Made by a program: the position numbers and the translations under genes
In this document: in pieces, positions 18,520 to 26,113 of the stretch
How the letters are laid out: each line of letters opens with the position of its first letter
Position numbering within the stretch: position 1 is the stretch's first letter
The notes under the pieces: model-generated
Told to the model about the DNA's origin: nothing
Database searches by the model: none
The model's input: the letters and a program-made list of their open reading frames with translations, nothing else
Origin: Gammaproteobacteria bacterium
Lineage (GTDB): Bacteria; Pseudomonadota; Gammaproteobacteria; Pseudomonadales; PIVM01
DNA length: 44,332 bases
NCBI GenBank assembly: GCA_003353945.1
Contig: PIVM01000031.1
Location: 1-44,332 of the forward strand
Direction: 5' to 3'

Positions 18520-19353
18520 CTACAGGACGGTATCAACAATTTGCTGAACCGCGACGAAACCTGGCGAATTCTCAGGCAACTCTGTCAATGCCTTGCCCAC
18601 CAGATCATGATAAGCCACATTTTCATCCTGAGGAATATATCCCAATACTTCCACGCCCACTGATTCGGCGGCCTTTTTAACCATCTCGACATTATCCTGC
18701 ACCCGATTGATGACCAGGCCTAGGCGATCACACTTGATGACCTTTTCCTCCTCAACCATTGCCTTAACCAACCGGGCCGTTTCCAAGCCCCGTGACGTGG
18801 CATCACTGATAATAATCAAGGTATCGAGGTGGCGCACGATCTGGCGATTAATCTGTTCCAGGCCAGCCTCACCATCAATTAAAATGGTATCGAATTGTTC
18901 TGAGAGGCTTTCAATACTACCGCGCAATAAGCTGTTAACAGGACAAAAACAACCCTTGCTTTCCGTTCGCCCCATGGCCATCAGGGCGTACTCGTCTTGT
19001 TCAATCAAGGTTTCCAGCGCCATATAATCGAGCATATCAACCAACTGGACTTTTTCTTCCTTTTTGGCACGTTTGGATTTGGCGATAATTTCTTCGCGCA
19101 CCTCACCCATGGTTTTTTTCACTTCCACATCCAGGGCGATAGTTAAGCCTTTTGCCGGGTCGGCGTCTATTAACAGCACTTTTCCCGCTGCATCGCTGGC
19201 CGACAAGACCTTGCTCATCATAGCGGTAAACGCCGTTTTGCCGACCCCGCCTTTACCGCAGACAGCGATCAGGCGTGACTTGGCAGACTCAGGAAAAGTC
19301 TCTTCCACTTCCATCTCATCACCATCAGGCTTGGTATCGGCACTCTTTATCAT
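18520..19353 (-). CDS. CooC/AcsF-type nickel-insertion ATPase
   Basis: 277 residues of the MinD/ParA-like P-loop family. Deviant Walker A CGKGGVGKT at 32-40; LLIDADPAKG at 60-69; Walker B-like TILIDGEAG. Cys135 and Cys137 (GCFCPVNSLLR) are the CxC motif that in CooC1/AcsF dimers binds Ni(II) and sets this group apart from MinD and NifH. CooC matures the C-cluster of CO dehydrogenase; AcsF acts on acetyl-CoA synthase. No CODH is in the window, but the preceding gene (55 bases away) encodes an acetyl-CoA-synthase-like domain, a natural client. The first ~25 residues are an acidic extension. Identification is firm; the client is inferred. Confidence 0.85.
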   Translation of the reverse strand: MIKSADTKPDGDEMEVEETFPESAKSRLIAVCGKGGVGKTAFTAMMSKVLSASDAAGKVLLIDADPAKGLTIALDVEVKKTMGEVREEIIAKSKRAKKEEKVQLVDMLDYMALETLIEQDEYALMAMGRTESKGCFCPVNSLLRGSIESLSEQFDTILIDGEAGLEQINRQIVRHLDTLIIISDATSRGLETARLVKAMVEEEKVIKCDRLGLVINRVQDNVEMVKKAAESVGVEVLGYIPQDENVAYHDLVGKALTELPENSPGFVAVQQIVDTVL

Positions 19354-19408
19354 CGCTCTCTACTCTTCTAACAAAATACGGATATTTTTTTGTTCTAATC
19401 ACTTTTTT

Positions 19409-20239
19409 CTATCGCGTTTTCCGCTGCCCAGCTTTGCGTTTACGCTTGGTCTGTTGAGCCAGTTGCACCACATCGCGAATATCATCACAGTCTTCCACTT
19501 CATGGCAAGTGGAACAATCGTGATCAATACAGGCATCCAGATCAAAACCTTTTTCAGCCCAGGTTTCTTTCACTAATCCGTCACCGATTCGTTTCACACC
19601 GCCGGCGATCTTTGCAAGTTGCTCGACATCCGCTTTGCTTGAAGTCACAAAAAGCAATTCAACTGATTCGACCTGCGGAATCTGCTGCTTGAATAGCGCT
19701 ATCAACACCTTGCCAAGCATTTCAAAATTTAAACCTTTGCTGACAACCTCTCGACTGACCCGACCCCAGACACGCCCCGGCGCACTGCGAATCATATAGC
19801 CATCAATCAAACCGGCATCGTATTGTTTCTGTTCCAATGCCATCTGCTGGGCCTTACTCAATTGCTCGCCATAGAGCAGAATCACCTGTCCAAAGGGCAA
19901 GCTGGCATCCGGCGTCTCGGGAATATCAGGGCCAATCAAGGTAATTCGCCCATCGCTCACCAAGGAAGGCTCGTTACTCCAGATAGGAAACGCACAAGAA
20001 CCTGCCTCGGGATTACCCAGTTCAAGAAAAGTATTTTTGCGCAGGATTAGACGGCTGCGATGATCCTCTGCGACCTGGATGGGCAAACCGTTGAGTATTT
20101 CTTGCGGGGTGCTTCGCACATCATATTGGGTCATTTTTCGTTCCCCATTGTTCAGGGACTCAATACAGTAACGCAGTTGCTCGATATGCAAATCAAACAG
20201 AGAGACGGGCAGGTTTGCCACTTCAATTTTATCTACCAT
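19409..20239 (-). CDS. Acetyl-CoA-synthase-like (CdhC/AcsB middle domain) protein with C-terminal cysteine cluster
   Basis: 276 residues. Positions 70-200 match the pattern of the CdhC/AcsB middle domain: LELGNPEAGSCAFPIW, DGRITLIGPDI, LPFGQVILLYGEQL, then VWGRVSREVVSKGLNFEMLGKVLIALF and VESVELLFVTS. The A-cluster domain that carries Ni-Ni-[4Fe-4S] in acetyl-CoA synthase is absent. Instead the C-terminus has Cys237, Cys242, Cys245 and Cys251 (CIDHDCSTC...C) followed by a basic tail (KRKRKAGQRK). It sits between the activator and the CooC-like ATPase with gaps of about 50 bases. I infer a metal-binding accessory or electron-transfer protein. The family call is by eye and moderately sure. Confidence 0.55.
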   Translation of the reverse strand: MVDKIEVANLPVSLFDLHIEQLRYCIESLNNGERKMTQYDVRSTPQEILNGLPIQVAEDHRSRLILRKNTFLELGNPEAGSCAFPIWSNEPSLVSDGRITLIGPDIPETPDASLPFGQVILLYGEQLSKAQQMALEQKQYDAGLIDGYMIRSAPGRVWGRVSREVVSKGLNFEMLGKVLIALFKQQIPQVESVELLFVTSSKADVEQLAKIAGGVKRIGDGLVKETWAEKGFDLDACIDHDCSTCHEVEDCDDIRDVVQLAQQTKRKRKAGQRKTR

Positions 20240-20287
20240 TACACAACCGCCCTACTCCCATGCAAGAGAAAAAAGTGCAAACTCGAC

Positions 20288-21085
20288 CTATGCGGCCGCA
20301 CTTTCTCTCTCCATTTTTGCCTTGGCAAATAGCGCCGCACCAATAGCACCTGCTAACTGAGGATCGGTGGGGCAACGTACTATCTCAGCGCCAAGCATCT
20401 TGCCAATCGAAGCGACCAGGCCATCATTTTTCGAGCAGCCGCCGGTCATCACTACCTCTTCGCTCACACCAACCTTACGCGCCATCCCACGCATACGTCG
20501 CGCCACCGACAAATTGACACCGGCTATAATGTTGGGAAATGAATGTCCTTCATTCATCAAGGACACTACCTCAGATTCAGCAAACACACTGCATTGGTTT
20601 GAGATAGCGCAGGGCTCATCACCCTGCATTTCAAGCGCGGAAATGCCGGCCAGATCCAATCCCAGACCACGAGCGACCCCTTCGAAAAAACGCCCGGTAC
20701 CTGCCGCACAACGATCGTTCATCGTAAAATCATCCACACTGCCATCGGGATTGACGGAGATCACCTTGCTGTCTTGCCCACCAATATCAATAATGGTGCG
20801 CACGCTGGGAATCATCCAGTGAGCACCCTTGGCATGACAAGCAATTTCCGACATATTTTCTGTCGCAAATTCGATATTCAGTCGCCCATAACCCGTGGTA
20901 AAGATGGTGCTGATCTCATTTACTGAAGATAGTCCAGCATTGGCTAGCGCACTCTTCATCACACGGTTAGCCATTTCGGTAGGGTGCGCCTGCGTCGGCG
21001 CTATACGCGAACCGATAATCTTATTGTCCTTAAGGATGACGCATTTGCCGGTCGCCGATCCCAAATCTATGCCTGCGGTATACAT
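20288..21085 (-). CDS. 2-hydroxyacyl-CoA dehydratase/benzoyl-CoA reductase activator ATPase (BadF/HgdC family)
   Basis: 265 residues of the ASKHA fold: GIDLGSATGK at 5-14, TGYGR, IIDIGGQDSKVI near 100 and GGCSKNDGL. Cys126 (DRCAAGTGRFFE) and Cys165 (NQCSVFAESEV) correspond to the two cysteines that hold one [4Fe-4S] between the monomers of HgdC-type homodimers. The family hydrolyses ATP to push a single low-potential electron into the partner dehydratase or reductase. Its length is that of HgdC/FldI, and it is the only activator gene here. The neighbours on the 5' side encode the expected two-subunit partner. Being oxygen-sensitive in known cases, it suggests at least periodic anoxia. Confidence 0.9.
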   Translation of the reverse strand: MYTAGIDLGSATGKCVILKDNKIIGSRIAPTQAHPTEMANRVMKSALANAGLSSVNEISTIFTTGYGRLNIEFATENMSEIACHAKGAHWMIPSVRTIIDIGGQDSKVISVNPDGSVDDFTMNDRCAAGTGRFFEGVARGLGLDLAGISALEMQGDEPCAISNQCSVFAESEVVSLMNEGHSFPNIIAGVNLSVARRMRGMARKVGVSEEVVMTGGCSKNDGLVASIGKMLGAEIVRCPTDPQLAGAIGAALFAKAKMERESAAA

Positions 21086-21132
21086 AATTAATTACCTTTT
21101 TAATCTTATTCTTTGCTTAATTTGCTTATCGC

Positions 21133-22482
21133 TTAGGCAAGCCCTTTGTTTTTAAAGAAGCGTGCAAATTTGTCCAACGTTTCATCTTTTTCAACAAAGC
21201 GACCATCTAGAATATCGACTCGCAAATCTAAAAAGTGCACGCCCAGATCCTTACAAGCCTCACGAATAATGCCATAGGTACCCAGGGACTCCTTGTGACC
21301 CATATGTCCCGGCCAAACCACCACATCAATTTCATAGTCTCTTACGATGCGAGTCAGATCATCTAAGAATCCCTCAGCGGGTCCAATCGCTTGGCGCACC
21401 ATCGGCGTATCAAACAAACCCCGTTTAGCCATGCCCTGCCAGATGGATTCTTCACTTGATGTATCAATGGTTGTGTACGGCGAATTACCAAACATATCCA
21501 TCACGCACACCGCTCCGTATTCCTGTGCCAATATCGGAAACAGTTCATCAGCCCAGTTGGGTGGCATGATGTCGAACCAGAACATGCGGATTTTCTCTTG
21601 TGGTGTGGAACCCAAACCCTGCTCCACCTTGTCTTCAGCAAGCTTGACTAGTTTCCCAAACCATTCGGTGCCGTCTGGCTCCCCCACGCTGAACATTTGT
21701 GATACACAAAAACATTTGGCGCCGCCAATGTCGTAACCGTGAGGACTGGGCCTTGCACGACGCAGCTCATTGTATTCCTGCCACAAAAGATACTGTTTAT
21801 TGCTTTCGTCGATAATCTCTTTCAGCTTATCCATATCCAGGGTCGCGCCCGTGGCATTGTGCAGGAAGGACACCATTTTTTTCAGTTCATTGGCAAAATA
21901 ATCAATACTGCGAGGATCTTGAAAATAGGGCGGATCCGGACAGAACAGCGGCATATCCTTCCAAAATTTATTGTGCTTGATCACCTGGTGCAACATCGGC
22001 ATACCGTCGCAGGGAAAAATAAATCCGATCATCGCGGCGGGCAAAGGCACCAATCCCTGTTCAACATAATAAATACCCGAGCGAATGGCCGTACATAAAT
22101 CTGGGCCCAGCCCCATCGCCGCCGTGTGGTCAAGCTGATCACCTAACACTTCTTTTGATGAAGGTATAAAAGGCGCTTCGAACAACATATAGGACGGCAA
22201 ACCCATGGCCTTGCTAACCTCGGGCGCCGTACAGTAATTGTTGGAGATAAACGGTCTCCCTTCATCAAAGGCATCGACGATAGACTTGCGTGCATCACGT
22301 ACCAACTTGGCTAACTCGGCGTTTATACGGAAATCCGGATCTTCAATAGTCGCGACTGAATCATACAGCAAGCCCCAATTGACCACTTCTTCACGAAACT
22401 TGGCAATCGAGGGTTCCTTTACCATGACGGGTTGATCTATGACTGTGTTATTTTCTTCTACTGTCGATGATGATGATGACAT
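21133..22482 (-). CDS. 2-hydroxyacyl-CoA dehydratase family subunit (HgdA/BcrB-like), third cluster cysteine replaced by His
   Basis: 449 residues, close to BcrB/HgdA size. Cys130 (GPDLCTAIRSGIYY) and Cys158 (FPCDGMP) sit at the first and second cluster-ligand positions. In the last third, where most relatives have a CK/CR cysteine before the final Rossmann-like helix, the sequence is WPGHMGHKESLGTYGIIREACKDLGV, with His393 and His396 and no cysteine. Known members bind a [4Fe-4S] per subunit and reduce or dehydrate acyl-CoA substrates using electrons from the activator. Start two bases after the stop of the preceding gene, so translationally coupled. Substrate not predictable. Confidence 0.85.
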   Translation of the reverse strand: MSSSSSTVEENNTVIDQPVMVKEPSIAKFREEVVNWGLLYDSVATIEDPDFRINAELAKLVRDARKSIVDAFDEGRPFISNNYCTAPEVSKAMGLPSYMLFEAPFIPSSKEVLGDQLDHTAAMGLGPDLCTAIRSGIYYVEQGLVPLPAAMIGFIFPCDGMPMLHQVIKHNKFWKDMPLFCPDPPYFQDPRSIDYFANELKKMVSFLHNATGATLDMDKLKEIIDESNKQYLLWQEYNELRRARPSPHGYDIGGAKCFCVSQMFSVGEPDGTEWFGKLVKLAEDKVEQGLGSTPQEKIRMFWFDIMPPNWADELFPILAQEYGAVCVMDMFGNSPYTTIDTSSEESIWQGMAKRGLFDTPMVRQAIGPAEGFLDDLTRIVRDYEIDVVVWPGHMGHKESLGTYGIIREACKDLGVHFLDLRVDILDGRFVEKDETLDKFARFFKNKGLA

Positions 22483-22484
22483 AG

Positions 22485-23678
22485 CTATTTCCCCAGACTT
22501 TCAATGAATGCTTGGATGCGTGTTTTGAGCTGGCCGGTGCCACTGGTAATGTATTCACGCTCAACACTCATAAACGGGATCTCCTGCTCGTGCATATCAC
22601 TCTTGAGCATATAGTTCTCAACATTCCACTGATCACAGAAAACCATCTTGGCGCCCACAATGCCGTCACAATTAAATTCCTTGAACATATTTGCAGTAAA
22701 CTCAGCGCGCTCTTCCTGTTTATCAACAACGCGCGGACAACTCGGTCGATCCGCCAGATAATATCGGCCCAACGCTTCGATAGGATCTTCGATCGTCTCG
22801 TCGATATCCTCCCACATAATACGACCGCCAAAGCACAAGCCATCGGCTACAACCAGGCCACCGACTTCCTCCACCGCATTAATCCACTTTGGATCATCCA
22901 ATACACCACCGGTAATCATCAGGCGAGCTCGATACTCCTTCCCCGAACCCTGCTTCCCTTCCAGCTCTTCCAGCAATTCACGCAGTAACACGTTGTATTC
23001 GGTTTTAGGCATCGCTGTGCCGGCAACCATCACAGTTAACACCTCGGCACCCGTTATCGGCGGATCATCCTGTTTGCGCAAATCATACATTCGACGCTGC
23101 AGACGACGGGTTTCATTGCCCAATTTAATCGCGTCACGCAGTGCGTCATCAGTAATCTTTATTTTGAAATGACTTTCCAGTTTCTCCCTGATCATTTGAA
23201 ATTCTTCAGTGAAAAACTTCACCTGATCCGGTCCGGTCTGGCGGGGCAAGGCAATCAATTCAATAAATTCAGTGTCGATATTGAGTTTCCAATTGTCATA
23301 CAAACGACGAATATGATCACAACTGTTGAGATAGAGAATGCCGTCGAGAAACTCATACTCTCCTTCCATCGCCATATTCAAACAGTGGCGCGGAAAAGTG
23401 CAATTGAGATTGGTAAAGTAATTGTCTGCTAGATCCGTATTGGTGCTACCCGTACCACGCACGCGAAACCCCAGCATATTGGCGGCGATTAGCAACTCAT
23501 CCGGTGCCATCGAACAAAGAAAACCAACCACTTTACCGCCGTTTTCCTTCCAGCGTTTGAGTGCTGAATTTTGTACACAAGCAGTCGCCTCGCACATCTG
23601 CTGGAAGGCGTCACATTGAATTCTATCGCTGGGTGTATATTCTCGCTGTGAACCACTGGATGTGATCATATTATTCAT
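22485..23678 (-). CDS. 2-hydroxyacyl-CoA dehydratase family subunit (HgdB/BcrC-like)
   Basis: 397 residues, the size of BcrC/HgdB. Three cluster cysteines stand where the family has them: Cys93 (NLNCTFPRH), Cys120 (YLNSCDHIRR) and Cys348 (AKMVFCDQWNVEN, the FCDPWG-type motif). RARLMITGGVLDDPKWINAVEEVGGLVVADG is the characteristic second-domain strand. With the next gene it should form the alpha-beta heterodimer that receives electrons from the activator. It is the first gene of the operon. The family includes benzoyl-CoA reductase subunits and dehydratases of 2-hydroxyglutaryl-, lactyl- and phenyllactyl-CoA; I cannot tell which activity applies. Confidence 0.88.
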   Translation of the reverse strand: MNNMITSSGSQREYTPSDRIQCDAFQQMCEATACVQNSALKRWKENGGKVVGFLCSMAPDELLIAANMLGFRVRGTGSTNTDLADNYFTNLNCTFPRHCLNMAMEGEYEFLDGILYLNSCDHIRRLYDNWKLNIDTEFIELIALPRQTGPDQVKFFTEEFQMIREKLESHFKIKITDDALRDAIKLGNETRRLQRRMYDLRKQDDPPITGAEVLTVMVAGTAMPKTEYNVLLRELLEELEGKQGSGKEYRARLMITGGVLDDPKWINAVEEVGGLVVADGLCFGGRIMWEDIDETIEDPIEALGRYYLADRPSCPRVVDKQEERAEFTANMFKEFNCDGIVGAKMVFCDQWNVENYMLKSDMHEQEIPFMSVEREYITSGTGQLKTRIQAFIESLGK

Positions 23679-24062
23679 TTTTTATTTGCTCCCCGTTGTA
23701 ACCCTATCGTATTGAGCGACTCTGTCTTTCACACCCATAGATGGGTGATGCGTATGTTTGGCCCATGGGCGAGGAAACTCTTCACCCCGCTAAAAGCTAT
23801 CGCGTCCTAGCTTTAATGCGATACTAAGTCGGCTGCGCTAATTCGTCAATACCGGGACTGTACGCAGAAATTGCATTTTTTGATCTACATCGGGTTTTTT
23901 CATACGAAACAGGACCTAATCATCTAGTATTACGTTAAATTAATGGCTAGCTATAGCTAGCCACAATAACCACAGAGGAGCTAATGCTTTGTTGTTAGAA
24001 GACGTTTGGACAGACGAAACAGCATCTTTTTCAGATAACGAATACTTTTTATTGTTCTGGAT
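23679..24062. promoter_or_regulatory. Upstream region of the dehydratase operon, with a 20-base palindrome
   Basis: 384 bases without a gene, between the first operon gene and the MarR stop codon. The dehydratase promoter should lie here. The main visible element is the perfect palindrome at 23944-23963. Confidence 0.5.
23944..23963. promoter_or_regulatory. Perfect 20-base palindrome upstream of the dehydratase operon
   Basis: TGGCTAGCTATAGCTAGCCA is its own reverse complement. It lies 266 bases before the operon start and 99 bases past the MarR stop codon. There is no T-run on either side, so an operator is more likely than an intrinsic terminator, though a hairpin is possible. Confidence 0.6.
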
Positions 24063-24575
24063 TCAATGCTCGCCTTCAAACACATCCAGCAACTCACGCA
24101 GAGCCTTGGCAATTCGCTGACGATTAGTCGCTGACAACTTAGACAACATCTGCTCATGAGCCCGTACATCCTCAACAAACAGCTTATCGACCATATACTC
24201 ACCCACTTTGCTCAGCGACAGCAAGGTACCGCGACCGTCTTCAGGATCTGCACGACGTACTAGCATCTTTTTTTTCTCAAGCCGTTGCAGGGTTTTAGTC
24301 AGACCTCCAGAGGTGATAACTAAAAAGCTATTGAGTTGTTTAGGCGACATCGCACCGGAGAATCTTAAAATCGACATGACCGCATAATCCGAATACTGCA
24401 GCGCATAGGGCCGTAATGCCTCTTGATAAAAAGCGTCAACCCGACGACTTAATCGACCCGCCCACAGAATAATGAGTATGGTGGAGGGATCTACGGAATC
24501 AACAGCACCTGCCAAGCCCGCCGGCACTTCACCTTCACGCAGTTGCTTTTCCAGTTTTTCCAAATCAATAGCCAT
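24063..24575 (-). CDS. MarR-family transcriptional regulator
   Basis: 170 residues. A winged helix-turn-helix runs from about 65 to 125: YSDYAVMSILRFSGAMSPKQLNSFLVITSGGLTKTLQRLEKKKMLVRRADPEDGRGTLLSLSKVG, with the recognition helix (SGGLTKTLQRLEKKKMLVRR) and wing (DPEDGRG) of the family. The flanking helices (LSRRVDAFYQEALRP and QMLSKLSATNRQRIAKALRELLDVF) form the dimer interface. It is divergent from the alkylsulfatase-like gene and upstream of the dehydratase operon, so it likely responds to the pathway's aromatic or acyl-CoA compound and represses one or both units. The ribosome site AGGCAGGT precedes the ATG. Confidence 0.88.
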   Translation of the reverse strand: MAIDLEKLEKQLREGEVPAGLAGAVDSVDPSTILIILWAGRLSRRVDAFYQEALRPYALQYSDYAVMSILRFSGAMSPKQLNSFLVITSGGLTKTLQRLEKKKMLVRRADPEDGRGTLLSLSKVGEYMVDKLFVEDVRAHEQMLSKLSATNRQRIAKALRELLDVFEGEH

Positions 24576-24614
24576 ACCTGCCTCGTACTAATTTCACGGA
24601 ACGCTTGCATTTAT

Positions 24615-24646
24615 CTTCCCAGGAAGGTACTTTGCTTCCCAGGAAA
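24615..24646. promoter_or_regulatory. Pair of inverted repeats, probable MarR operator
   Basis: CTTCCCAGGAAG at 24615-24626 and CTTCCCAGGAAA at 24635-24646: two nearly identical inverted repeats (CTTCC-CA-GGAAG) whose starts are 20 bases apart, two helical turns. They are centred in the 126-base region between the divergent MarR and alkylsulfatase-like genes, just before an AT-rich TATATT that may be a -10 box. Confidence 0.6.
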
Positions 24647-24701
24647 CTATATTAGCTGTCAACCAACGGCATAGCCAGACATATCTACCGGGAGAAAACC
24701 C

Positions 24702-25964
24702 ATGACTGACGAGATCGTAAACGACACCAACAATATTGACCGCGCGGTTGGCGGCACCGTTTTTGAGCGCTTCTTCACCGGCCGTAGCGAAGCCAATTAC
24801 GTCGCACCAAAAACCCTCTTTATGACAGCGGATTACGTCAATCTGACCGTGTTCGAAACCGACGACGGTCTGGTAATGGTCGATTGCGGCACACTGGAAA
24901 CCGCACCCAAAGTGTATGAAGAAATTCGAAAACACACCGATCTCCCCTTGCACACTGTCATTTACACTCACGGCCACCTTGACCATGCTTTCGGCCTACA
25001 ACCTTGGCTTGACGCAGGTGAAAAACCACGAATTATCGCCCACGAAAACGTAGTGCAGCGCTTTAAAAGCTATATGCGCACCGGACCACTGAACTCGCAT
25101 ATCAACAAGGTTCAGTTTGGCATTGAAGCCGGCTTAAAATGGCCCGAAACCTCCGGCGAATTTTTCTGGCCAGATGTCACTTATCGCAATCAACTCAGCC
25201 TACGCGTTGGCGGAGAGCGCTTTGAATTATTTCATGCCAAAGGCGAAACCGATGATGCCACTTGGGTATGGGCGGCAGAACGAAGCATAGTGTGTACCGG
25301 CGATTTATGGGAAGAAATTCTTCCCAATTGCGGTAATCCGCAGAAAGTACAGCGATACCCGGAAGGCTGGGCGGATGCCCTTGAAGCCATTGCCTCCGTT
25401 GACGCAAAATTGCTGCTTCCTGGCCATGGCCAACCCATTGAAGGCAACGAGCAAATTCGCGCGTGTTGTCACAATGTTGCTGAAGCCTTACGCGCTATCG
25501 TCCGCCAAGCGTTGGACGGTCTCAATAGCGGTAAGAATCATGAAGAAATCATGCAATCAATCCAGATACCGGAACAGCTGAAGCAATTTTTCTACATCGA
25601 TCCCCTCTATGATCGACCTGAGTTCATTGCACGTAACGTCATACGTCAATATGGCGGTTGGTGGGACGGATTTTCCTCACACCTATTACCTGCTCCAATG
25701 CGTGAACAAAGTGCCGTGATCACTGAACTTGCCGGTGGCACAGAAGCCATGATTGAAAAAGCTTATCAACTGGCTGATAGCAATTTGCCCTTGGCTTGTC
25801 ATCTGGCTGAATGGGCCGCACTGGCCGAGCCGGATAATGATAAAGCGCAACAATGTGTTATTGATATATTTAACAAACGTGCAGAAGGTGAAATTTCATT
25901 GATGGGACGCGGTATTTTCAGTCATGCCGTGCGCCAGGCGGAGAAAGCTTTGGCTGCAAAATAA
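24702..25964 (+). CDS. Metallo-beta-lactamase-fold hydrolase related to alkyl sulfatases
   Basis: 420 residues. The zinc motif THGHLDH (His90, His92, Asp94, His95) comes after VMVDCGTLETAPKVYEEI; further ligands are near FHAKGETDDATWVW, CTGDLWEE and PGHGQPI. After residue ~265 there is a helical domain (QFFYIDPLYDRPEFIARNVIRQYGGWWDGFSSHLLPAPM, then a TPR-like CHLAEWAALAEPDNDKAQ) matching the dimerisation domain of SDS-type alkyl sulfatases (SdsA1 family). The sterol-carrier-like C-terminal domain of SdsA1 is absent and there is no signal peptide, so a cytoplasmic hydrolase of a sulfate ester or similar compound. GGGAGAAAACCC before the ATG is a good ribosome site. Divergent from MarR; the sulfotransferase follows. 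Confidence 0.8.
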   Translation: MTDEIVNDTNNIDRAVGGTVFERFFTGRSEANYVAPKTLFMTADYVNLTVFETDDGLVMVDCGTLETAPKVYEEIRKHTDLPLHTVIYTHGHLDHAFGLQPWLDAGEKPRIIAHENVVQRFKSYMRTGPLNSHINKVQFGIEAGLKWPETSGEFFWPDVTYRNQLSLRVGGERFELFHAKGETDDATWVWAAERSIVCTGDLWEEILPNCGNPQKVQRYPEGWADALEAIASVDAKLLLPGHGQPIEGNEQIRACCHNVAEALRAIVRQALDGLNSGKNHEEIMQSIQIPEQLKQFFYIDPLYDRPEFIARNVIRQYGGWWDGFSSHLLPAPMREQSAVITELAGGTEAMIEKAYQLADSNLPLACHLAEWAALAEPDNDKAQQCVIDIFNKRAEGEISLMGRGIFSHAVRQAEKALAAK

Positions 25965-26113
25965 TGTTTGCATGAAAGCCGTTAGCTTGCGCATTGCACC
26001 CTACCATACTCTCTTCTCAAAGAGAGATGAAAGGTGGTAGCGAGTTTTTAGATAAGCACTAAATAGAAAAATGTTGGTTGTAAATTTACAAACCTGCGAG
26101 GATCACGATCTTG

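Noticed and set aside
18520-19353. Chromosome-partitioning ParA/MinD protein
   Set aside because: The CxC motif (Cys135, Cys137) and the neighbouring acetyl-CoA-synthase-like gene point to CooC/AcsF; no ParB gene is near.
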